From Allacma fusca (Eukaryota; Arthropoda; Collembola; Symphypleona; Sminthuridae), in contig OX359250.1 in NCBI GenBank assembly GCA_947179485.1, forward strand, positions 27,352,654-27,416,653: DNA of 64,000 bases, written 5' to 3'. Positions 51,101-63,100 of this stretch are shown here, piece by piece. Position 1 is the stretch's first letter; the number at the start of each line of letters is the position of its first letter. A program made the position numbers and the translations under genes. The notes beneath the pieces are model-generated. The model saw only the letters and a program-made list of their open reading frames with translations, had not been told where the DNA came from and did not search any database.

Positions 51101-54100
51101 CCAGATGTGCCATTGACCTTGCCCAAGCAGCCTGAGAATGAACCCAAGCCAGCTGAAGAACCCAAGCCTCCTAAAGTCATTGAACAAGTCAAAGAGAAGC
51201 CTCGTAAGAAATCTCCGGAGAAGGACACTAAACCGGTCAAACCACCTGACCCTCCGAAACCACCTGATAGACGGGAAGTAACACCAGTTCCGGAGCCTAA
51301 AGTACAGGAACCTGAACCGGAAGTTGAGGAAGAATTTGATTATGCCGCATATTACGCACAATTAGAGTCACAACTGAACGAAATGTACGGTTTTGATGAT
51401 ACTAGCGATGAACCTCGGAGTAAGAAAAGTAGTAGTAAGTTAAAAGTGAAAATTGGAAAGGTCAAGCGTCCAGCTTTAAATAAAAATGAAATAAAGAAAA
51501 TTATTAAGGAAGTGAAAGCGGGTAAAGTCGATGGTGCAATTAAATTGTTTTCACAGGAAAATCTGGATGATGATATTGACTATGAAAAATTAAAGACAGG
51601 GCTAAAATTTATTATGGAACAACAAGAGAAAGAAAAATTAAGTGAAAGTACAAAAAAGACAAGTGCTACTCAAAAGACCAAAGTAACTGAAAAACAAGTG
51701 TCCCAGGCTGAGGCCATCTCAGATACGGATGTTTCAAGTGAAAAGTCAATTAAACAAAGTGCTAAAAAAGTGGATTCAACTTCTGAAAAAAGTGAAGAGA
51801 AACAAGTGAAAGTGCAGAAAGAAAAGCAGGTGAAATCTGTGACAGAAACACTTGAAGTTGATTCTTCAAAGAAAGAATTAAAACATAGTGATGAAGTGAA
51901 AAGCAAAGATAAAGAGCCACAACCTCCGACAAAAACATCAGCCATTGTTGGTGATAAACAACAAAAACCAATAGAAAAACTAACGGAGCAGACTAGTACA
52001 ACAGATACAAGTGCAGTGAGTGCTCAAATAAGTAAAGTGAAAGAAACAACTGAAAGTGTTGAGGACAGTGAAACAACAAATGACGAGAGGAGTAAACAAG
52101 AAATAAAAGTGGAAACAAAACATAAAGATCCTCAACCAATCAAAAAGAAAACCACAGAATCTCCGAAACTCAATAAGGCTGGTGACAAGCCAGTGGAGCA
52201 AGAGAAACAAATTTCCAATACTGAAATCATTCCAACGAAACCTGAATCCGTAGATAGTAAGTATAGTTCGCCTTCCCCTAGTGATGTGAGTGATGACTAC
52301 GAAATGTACAAATGGCAAGATAGTGATGAAAGTTCCAGTGATGGTGATAAAAACCAAAAAGACGGCTCAAGTCAATTAAAGTTCAAAATTGGAAAACTCG
52401 GCAAAGTGAAACTAGATAGTGCTTATGAAAAAAAGAAATCTAAAAAATCTAAACTTAAGGTAGGGAAAGTTGAATCCACGTTAGCTAGTGCAGATTCCAG
52501 TAAGTCAACTATAGAGCGTGAAATTGACGATGGGCATAAAGTAATCAAGAAAAAGAAACTAGCCGAAAGTCAAGACATTTCACAAACTCATAGTGAAACT
52601 CAGGATAAAAAACAGCATAAAAGTTCCAAAATCCTTATTAGTGACCAAGCAGAAGAAGATACACATGAAGGCGTAAGTGAAAAGAGAAAGGGTAGTGCAG
52701 TGACAAAAAAATCAACATCAAAGAGAGAAAACACTGAAGAAGAGGAAAAACAAACAAAGCTAAATAAATCGGAAAGGATTAAAAAAGTAACTGGTGAAAG
52801 GACTGATAAAAAGCCAATATCCGAAAGTTCTGAGTCCATAACAAAGGACACCAACGGATGGCTAAGTGATGGTGAAGAATACGATCCAGAAAAATATGCA
52901 GTTATTTCTAGTGATGATGACTGGATTGGTGAAAAATCTGAAAAGCCCAAATTTAAGGTAGGACGAGTGAAACACGGCATTAAGCCAGAAGAAAAAAAAC
53001 GAACAGATCCAACACGACGAGTTGAAAAATTAGACACCTCAAAATACACAAGCACAGTTGAGTCACGAGCCGACGGAACAAAAGTAGAAACAAGAAGATT
53101 CGAAGACGGTTCAACAAAAACCGTCTTATTTAAAAAGGATGGAACTACCATGGAAGTCAAGACCCGAGCAGATGGTAGTACGGTTGAGATTCGAAAACGT
53201 CCCGACGGAACCGCCCAAGAAGTTGCTATCAACAAAGATGGTAGCACTTGTGAGGTCCGTAAGACGGAGGACGGCAGCATCGTTGAAGTGAGAAAACGAG
53301 CTGATGGAACTACCATTGAGGTGAAAGTCAAAGACGATGGTACTCCGTACGAGACTGTCAAAGGTGAAGATGGTCATACATATGCCATCGCCACTGATCC
53401 CAAGGATGGAAGCACAATTGAGATCCGTACCCGAGAGGACGGAACAACCGTTGAGGTCAAGCGGACTGAGGAAGGAAAGCCACAAGTTGTCCGAACTCTT
53501 GCTGATGGCAGTACCGTCGAAATTAAGAAACGCGAGGACGGAAGCACTGTTGAAGTTCAGAAAAGAGCGGATGGAACTGCTGTCACAGTTGCTGTCAGCA
53601 AGGATGGAACTCCTGTGGAAGTTCGCAAGGCCGACGATGGCAGTCGCTTTGAGATTAGAAAGCGAGAAGATGGGACCACGTATGAAGTCAAAGTACGAGA
53701 GGATGGTAGTCCTTACGAAGTACGCACACATGAAGATGGCACCACCTATGCCGTCGCTACGAATAAGGACGGTACCACCTTCGAGGTGAGAACCCGTGAG
53801 GACGGCTCTGTCGTTGAGCTCAAAACTCGTGAGGATGGAAGTGCCGTGGAGGTCAAGACCCGAGCAGATGGTAGTACGGTTGAGATTCGAAAACGTCCCG
53901 ACGGAACCGCCCAAGAAGTTGCTATCAACAAAGATGGTAGCACTTGTGAGGTCCGTAAGACGGAGGACGGCAGCATCGTTGAAGTGAGAAAACGAGCTGA
54001 TGGAACTACCATTGAGGTGAAAGTCAAAGACGATGGTACTCCGTACGAGACTGTCAAAGGTGAAGATGGTCATACATATGCCATCGCCACTGATCCCAAG

Positions 54101-57100
54101 GATGGAAGCACAATTGAGATCCGTACCCGAGAGGACGGAACAACCGTTGAGGTCAAGCGGACTGAGGAAGGAAAGCCACAAGTTGTCCGAACTCTTGCTG
54201 ATGGCAGTACCGTCGAAATTAAGAAACGCGAGGACGGAAGCACTGTTGAAGTTCAGAAAAGAGCGGATGGAACTGCTGTCACAGTTGCTGTCAGCAAGGA
54301 TGGAACTCCTGTGGAAGTTCGCAAGGCCGACGATGGCAGTCGCTTTGAGATTAGAAAGCGAGAAGATGGGACCACGTATGAAGTCAAAGTACGAGAGGAT
54401 GGTAGTCCTTACGAAGTACGCACACATGAAGATGGCACCACCTATGCCGTCGCTACGAATAAGGACGGTACCACCTTCGAGGTGAGAACCCGTGAGGACG
54501 GCTCTGTCGTTGAGCTCAAAACTCGTGAGGATGGAAGTGCCGTGGAGGTCAAGACCCGAGCAGATGGTAGTACGGTTGAGATTCGAAAACGTCCCGACGG
54601 AACCGCCCAAGAAGTTGCTATCAACAAAGATGGTAGCACTTGTGAGGTCCGTAAGACGGAGGACGGCAGCATCGTTGAAGTGAGAAAACGAGCTGATGGA
54701 ACTACCATTGAGGTGAAAGTCAAAGACGATGGTACTCCGTACGAGACTGTCAAAGGTGAAGATGGTCATACATATGCCATCGCCACTGATCCCAAGGATG
54801 GAAGCACAATTGAGATCCGTACCCGAGAGGACGGAACAACCGTTGAGGTCAAGCGGACTGAGGAAGGAAAGCCACAAGTTGTCCGAACTCTTGCTGATGG
54901 CAGTACCGTCGAAATTAAGAAACGCGAGGACGGAAGCACTGTTGAAGTTCAGAAAAGAGCGGATGGAACTGCTGTCACAGTTGCTGTCAGCAAGGATGGA
55001 ACTCCTGTGGAAGTTCGCAAGGCCGACGATGGCAGTCGCTTTGAGATTAGAAAGCGAGAAGATGGGACCACGTATGAAGTCAAAGTACGAGAGGATGGTA
55101 GTCCTTACGAAGTACGCACACATGAAGATGGCACCACCTATGCCGTCGCTACGAATAAGGACGGTACCACCTTCGAGGTGAGAACCCGTGAGGACGGCTC
55201 TGTCGTTGAGCTCAAAACTCGTGAGGATGGAAGTGCCGTGGAGGTCAAGACCCGAGCAGATGGTAGTACGGTTGAGATTCGAAAACGTCCCGACGGAACC
55301 GCCCAAGAAGTTGCTATCAACAAAGATGGTAGCACTTGTGAGGTCCGTAAGACGGAGGACGGCAGCATCGTTGAAGTGAGAAAACGAGCTGATGGAACTA
55401 CCATTGAGGTGAAAGTCAAAGACGATGGTACTCCGTACGAGACTGTCAAAGGTGAAGATGGTCATACATATGCCATCGCCACTGATCCCAAGGATGGAAG
55501 CACAATTGAGATCCGTACCCGAGAGGACGGAACAACCGTTGAGGTCAAGCGGACTGAGGAAGGAAAGCCACAAGTTGTCCGAACTCTTGCTGATGGCAGT
55601 ACCGTCGAAATTAAGAAACGCGAGGACGGAAGCACTGTTGAAGTTCAGAAAAGAGCGGATGGAACTGCTGTCACAGTTGCTGTCAGCAAGGATGGAACTC
55701 CTGTGGAAGTTCGCAAGGCCGACGATGGCAGTCGCTTTGAGATTAGAAAGCGAGAAGATGGGACCACGTATGAAGTCAAAGTACGAGAGGATGGTAGTCC
55801 TTACGAAGTACGCACACATGAAGATGGCACCACCTATGCCGTCGCTACGAATAAGGACGGTACCACCTTCGAGGTGAGAACCCGTGAGGACGGCTCTGTC
55901 GTTGAGCTCAAAACTCGTGAGGATGGAAGTGCCGTGGAGGTCAAGACCCGAGCAGATGGTAGTACGGTTGAGATTCGAAAACGTCCCGACGGAACCGCCC
56001 AAGAAGTTGCTATCAACAAAGATGGTAGCACTTGTGAGGTCCGTAAGACGGAGGACGGCAGCATCGTTGAAGTGAGAAAACGAGCTGATGGAACTACCAT
56101 TGAGGTGAAAGTCAAAGACGATGGTACTCCGTACGAGACTGTCAAAGGTGAAGATGGTCATACATATGCCATCGCCACTGATCCCAAGGATGGAAGCACA
56201 ATTGAGATCCGTACCCGAGAGGACGGAACAACCGTTGAGGTCAAGCGGACTGAGGAAGGAAAGCCACAAGTTGTCCGAACTCTTGCTGATGGCAGTACCG
56301 TCGAAATTAAGAAACGCGAGGACGGAAGCACTGTTGAAGTTCAGAAAAGAGCGGATGGAACTGCTGTCACAGTTGCTGTCAGCAAGGATGGAACTCCTGT
56401 GGAAGTTCGCAAGGCCGACGATGGCAGTCGCTTTGAGATTAGAAAGCGAGAAGATGGGACCACGTATGAAGTCAAAGTACGAGAGGATGGTAGTCCTTAC
56501 GAAGTACGCACACATGAAGATGGCACCACCTATGCCGTCGCTACGAATAAGGACGGTACCACCTTCGAGGTGAGAACCCGTGAGGACGGCTCTGTCGTTG
56601 AGCTCAAAACTCGTGAGGATGGAAGTGCCGTGGAGGTCAAGACCCGAGCAGATGGTAGTACGGTTGAGATTCGAAAACGTCCCGACGGAACCGCCCAAGA
56701 AGTTGCTATCAACAAAGATGGTAGCACTTGTGAGGTCCGTAAGACGGAGGACGGCAGCATCGTTGAAGTGAGAAAACGAGCTGATGGAACTACCATTGAG
56801 GTGAAAGTCAAAGACGATGGTACTCCGTACGAGACTGTCAAAGGTGAAGATGGTCATACATATGCCATCGCCACTGATCCCAAGGATGGAAGCACAATTG
56901 AGATCCGTACCCGAGAGGACGGAACAACCGTTGAGGTCAAGCGGACTGAGGAAGGAAAGCCACAAGTTGTCCGAACTCTTGCTGATGGCAGTACCGTCGA
57001 AATTAAGAAACGCGAGGACGGAAGCACTGTTGAAGTTCAGAAAAGAGCGGATGGAACTGCTGTCACAGTTGCTGTCAGCAAGGATGGAACTCCTGTGGAA

Positions 57101-60100
57101 GTTCGCAAGGCCGACGATGGCAGTCGCTTTGAGATTAGAAAGCGAGAAGATGGGACCACGTATGAAGTCAAAGTACGAGAGGATGGTAGTCCTTACGAAG
57201 TACGCACACATGAAGATGGCACCACCTATGCCGTCGCTACGAATAAGGACGGTACCACCTTCGAGGTGAGAACCCGTGAGGACGGCTCTGTCGTTGAGCT
57301 CAAAACTCGTGAGGATGGAAGTGCCGTGGAGGTCAAGACCCGAGCAGATGGTAGTACGGTTGAGATTCGAAAACGTCCCGACGGAACCGCCCAAGAAGTT
57401 GCTATCAACAAAGATGGTAGCACTTGTGAGGTCCGTAAGACGGAGGACGGCAGCATCGTTGAAGTGAGAAAACGAGCTGATGGAACTACCATTGAGGTGA
57501 AAGTCAAAGACGATGGTACTCCGTACGAGACTGTCAAAGGTGAAGATGGTCATACATATGCCATCGCCACTGATCCCAAGGATGGAAGCACAATTGAGAT
57601 CCGTACCCGAGAGGACGGAACAACCGTTGAGGTCAAGCGGACTGAGGAAGGAAAGCCACAAGTTGTCCGAACTCTTGCTGATGGCAGTACCGTCGAAATT
57701 AAGAAACGCGAGGACGGAAGCACTGTTGAAGTTCAGAAAAGAGCGGATGGAACTGCTGTCACAGTTGCTGTCAGCAAGGATGGAACTCCTGTGGAAGTTC
57801 GCAAGGCCGACGATGGCAGTCGCTTTGAGATTAGAAAGCGAGAAGATGGGACCACGTATGAAGTCAAAGTACGAGAGGATGGTAGTCCTTACGAAGTACG
57901 CACACATGAAGATGGCACCACCTATGCCGTCGCTACGAATAAGGACGGTACCACCTTCGAGGTGAGAACCCGTGAGGACGGCTCTGTCGTTGAGCTCAAA
58001 ACTCGTGAGGATGGAAGTGCCGTGGAGGTCAAGACCCGAGCAGATGGTAGTACGGTTGAGATTCGAAAACGTCCCGACGGAACCGCCCAAGAAGTTGCTA
58101 TCAACAAAGATGGTAGCACTTGTGAGGTCCGTAAGACGGAGGACGGCAGCATCGTTGAAGTGAGAAAACGAGCTGATGGAACTACCATTGAGGTGAAAGT
58201 CAAAGACGATGGTACTCCGTACGAGACTGTCAAAGGTGAAGATGGTCATACATATGCCATCGCCACTGATCCCAAGGATGGAAGCACAATTGAGATCCGT
58301 ACCCGAGAGGACGGAACAACCGTTGAGGTCAAGCGGACTGAGGAAGGAAAGCCACAAGTTGTCCGAACTCTTGCTGATGGCAGTACCGTCGAAATTAAGA
58401 AACGCGAGGACGGAAGCACTGTTGAAGTTCAGAAAAGAGCGGATGGAACTGCTGTCACAGTTGCTGTCAGCAAGGATGGAACTCCTGTGGAAGTTCGCAA
58501 GGCCGACGATGGCAGTCGCTTTGAGATTAGAAAGCGAGAAGATGGGACCACGTATGAAGTCAAAGTACGAGAGGATGGTAGTCCTTACGAAGTACGCACA
58601 CATGAAGATGGCACCACCTATGCCGTCGCTACGAATAAGGACGGTACCACCTTCGAGGTGAGAACCCGTGAGGACGGCTCTGTCGTTGAGCTCAAAACTC
58701 GTGAGGATGGAAGTGCCGTGGAGGTCAAGACCCGAGCAGATGGTAGTACGGTTGAGATTCGAAAACGTCCCGACGGAACCGCCCAAGAAGTTGCTATCAA
58801 CAAAGATGGTAGCACTTGTGAGGTCCGTAAGACGGAGGACGGCAGCATCGTTGAAGTGAGAAAACGAGCTGATGGAACTACCATTGAGGTGAAAGTCAAA
58901 GACGATGGTACTCCGTACGAGACTGTCAAAGGTGAAGATGGTCATACATATGCCATCGCCACTGATCCCAAGGATGGAAGCACAATTGAGATCCGTACCC
59001 GAGAGGACGGAACAACCGTTGAGGTCAAGCGGACTGAGGAAGGAAAGCCACAAGTTGTCCGAACTCTTGCTGATGGCAGTACCGTCGAAATTAAGAAACG
59101 CGAGGACGGAAGCACTGTTGAAGTTCAGAAAAGAGCGGATGGAACTGCTGTCACAGTTGCTGTCAGCAAGGATGGAACTCCTGTGGAAGTTCGCAAGGCC
59201 GACGATGGCAGTCGCTTTGAGATTAGAAAGCGAGAAGATGGGACCACGTATGAAGTCAAAGTACGAGAGGATGGTAGTCCTTACGAAGTACGCACACATG
59301 AAGATGGCACCACCTATGCCGTCGCTACGAATAAGGACGGTACCACCTTCGAGGTGAGAACCCGTGAGGACGGCTCTGTCGTTGAGCTCAAAACTCGTGA
59401 GGATGGAAGTGCCGTGGAGGTCAAGACCCGAGCAGATGGTAGTACGGTTGAGATTCGAAAACGTCCCGACGGAACCGCCCAAGAAGTTGCTATCAACAAA
59501 GATGGTAGCACTTGTGAGGTCCGTAAGACGGAGGACGGCAGCATCGTTGAAGTGAGAAAACGAGCTGATGGAACTACCATTGAGGTGAAAGTCAAAGACG
59601 ATGGTACTCCGTACGAGACTGTCAAAGGTGAAGATGGTCATACATATGCCATCGCCACTGATCCCAAGGATGGAAGCACAATTGAGATCCGTACCCGAGA
59701 GGACGGAACAACCGTTGAGGTCAAGCGGACTGAGGAAGGAAAGCCACAAGTTGTCCGAACTCTTGCTGATGGCAGTACCGTCGAAATTAAGAAACGCGAG
59801 GACGGAAGCACTGTTGAAGTTCAGAAAAGAGCGGATGGAACTGCTGTCACAGTTGCTGTCAGCAAGGATGGAACTCCTGTGGAAGTTCGCAAGGCCGACG
59901 ATGGCAGTCGCTTTGAGATTAGAAAGCGAGAAGATGGGACCACGTATGAAGTCAAAGTACGAGAGGATGGTAGTCCTTACGAAGTACGCACACATGAAGA
60001 TGGCACCACCTATGCCGTCGCTACGAATAAGGACGGTACCACCTTCGAGGTGAGAACCCGTGAGGACGGCTCTGTCGTTGAGCTCAAAACTCGTGAGGAT

Positions 60101-63100
60101 GGAAGTGCCGTGGAGGTCAAGACCCGAGCAGATGGTAGTACGGTTGAGATTCGAAAACGTCCCGACGGAACCGCCCAAGAAGTTGCTATCAACAAAGATG
60201 GTAGCACTTGTGAGGTCCGTAAGACGGAGGACGGCAGCATCGTTGAAGTGAGAAAACGAGCTGATGGAACTACCATTGAGGTGAAAGTCAAAGACGATGG
60301 TACTCCGTACGAGACTGTCAAAGGTGAAGATGGTCATACATATGCCATCGCCACTGATCCCAAGGATGGAAGCACAATTGAGATCCGTACCCGAGAGGAC
60401 GGAACAACCGTTGAGGTCAAGCGGACTGAGGAAGGAAAGCCACAAGTTGTCCGAACTCTTGCTGATGGCAGTACCGTCGAAATTAAGAAACGCGAGGACG
60501 GAAGCACTGTTGAAGTTCAGAAAAGAGCGGATGGAACTGCTGTCACAGTTGCTGTCAGCAAGGATGGAACTCCTGTGGAAGTTCGCAAGGCCGACGATGG
60601 CAGTCGCTTTGAGATTAGAAAGCGAGAAGATGGGACCACGTATGAAGTCAAAGTACGAGAGGATGGTAGTCCTTACGAAGTACGCACACATGAAGATGGC
60701 ACCACCTATGCCGTCGCTACGAATAAGGACGGTACCACCTTCGAGGTGAGAACCCGTGAGGACGGCTCTGTCGTTGAGCTCAAAACTCGTGAGGATGGAA
60801 GTGCCGTGGAGGTCAAGACCCGAGCAGATGGTAGTACGGTTGAGATTCGAAAACGTCCCGACGGAACCGCCCAAGAAGTTGCTATCAACAAAGATGGTAG
60901 CACTTGTGAGGTCCGTAAGACGGAGGACGGCAGCATCGTTGAAGTGAGAAAACGAGCTGATGGAACTACCATTGAGGTGAAAGTCAAAGACGATGGTACT
61001 CCGTACGAGACTGTCAAAGGTGAAGATGGTCATACATATGCCATCGCCACTGATCCCAAGGATGGAAGCACAATTGAGATCCGTACCCGAGAGGACGGAA
61101 CAACCGTTGAGGTCAAGCGGACTGAGGAAGGAAAGCCACAAGTTGTCCGAACTCTTGCTGATGGCAGTACCGTCGAAATTAAGAAACGCGAGGACGGAAG
61201 CACTGTTGAAGTTCAGAAAAGAGCGGATGGAACTGCTGTCACAGTTGCTGTCAGCAAGGATGGAACTCCTGTGGAAGTTCGCAAGGCCGACGATGGCAGT
61301 CGCTTTGAGATTAGAAAGCGAGAAGATGGGACCACGTATGAAGTCAAAGTACGAGAGGATGGTAGTCCTTACGAAGTACGCACACATGAAGATGGCACCA
61401 CCTATGCCGTCGCTACGAATAAGGACGGTACCACCTTCGAGGTGAGAACCCGTGAGGACGGCTCTGTCGTTGAGCTCAAAACTCGTGAGGATGGAAGTGC
61501 CGTGGAGGTCAAGACCCGAGCAGATGGTAGTACGGTTGAGATTCGAAAACGTCCCGACGGAACCGCCCAAGAAGTTGCTATCAACAAAGATGGTAGCACT
61601 TGTGAGGTCCGTAAGACGGAGGACGGCAGCATCGTTGAAGTGAGAAAACGAGCTGATGGAACTACCATTGAGGTGAAAGTCAAAGACGATGGTACTCCGT
61701 ACGAGACTGTCAAAGGTGAAGATGGTCATACATATGCCATCGCCACTGATCCCAAGGATGGAAGCACAATTGAGATCCGTACCCGAGAGGACGGAACAAC
61801 CGTTGAGGTCAAGCGGACTGAGGAAGGAAAGCCACAAGTTGTCCGAACTCTTGCTGATGGCAGTACCGTCGAAATTAAGAAACGCGAGGACGGAAGCACT
61901 GTTGAAGTTCAGAAAAGAGCGGATGGAACTGCTGTCACAGTTGCTGTCAGCAAGGATGGAACTCCTGTGGAAGTTCGCAAGGCCGACGATGGCAGTCGCT
62001 TTGAGATTAGAAAGCGAGAAGATGGGACCACGTATGAAGTCAAAGTACGAGAGGATGGTAGTCCTTACGAAGTACGCACACATGAAGATGGCACCACCTA
62101 TGCCGTCGCTACGAATAAGGACGGTACCACCTTCGAGGTGAGAACCCGTGAGGACGGCTCTGTCGTTGAGCTCAAAACTCGTGAGGATGGAAGTGCCGTG
62201 GAGGTCAAGACCCGAGCAGATGGTAGTACGGTTGAGATTCGAAAACGTCCCGACGGAACCGCCCAAGAAGTTGCTATCAACAAAGATGGTAGCACTTGTG
62301 AGGTCCGTAAGACGGAGGACGGCAGCATCGTTGAAGTGAGAAAACGAGCTGATGGAACTACCATTGAGGTGAAAGTCAAAGACGATGGTACTCCGTACGA
62401 GACTGTCAAAGGTGAAGATGGTCATACATATGCCATCGCCACTGATCCCAAGGATGGAAGCACAATTGAGATCCGTACCCGAGAGGACGGAACAACCGTT
62501 GAGGTCAAGCGGACTGAGGAAGGAAAGCCACAAGTTGTCCGAACTCTTGCTGATGGCAGTACCGTCGAAATTAAGAAACGCGAGGACGGAAGCACTGTTG
62601 AAGTTCAGAAAAGAGCGGATGGAACTGCTGTCACAGTTGCTGTCAGCAAGGATGGAACTCCTGTGGAAGTTCGCAAGGCCGACGATGGCAGTCGCTTTGA
62701 GATTAGAAAGCGAGAAGATGGGACCACGTATGAAGTCAAAGTACGAGAGGATGGTAGTCCTTACGAAGTACGCACACATGAAGATGGCACCACCTATGCC
62801 GTCGCTACGAATAAGGACGGTACCACCTTCGAGGTGAGAACCCGTGAGGACGGCTCTGTCGTTGAGCTCAAAACTCGTGAGGATGGAAGTGCCGTGGAGG
62901 TCAAGACCCGAGCAGATGGTAGTACGGTTGAGATTCGAAAACGTCCCGACGGAACCGCCCAAGAAGTTGCTATCAACAAAGATGGTAGCACTTGTGAGGT
63001 CCGTAAGACGGAGGACGGCAGCATCGTTGAAGTGAGAAAACGAGCTGATGGAACTACCATTGAGGTGAAAGTCAAAGACGATGGTACTCCGTACGAGACT

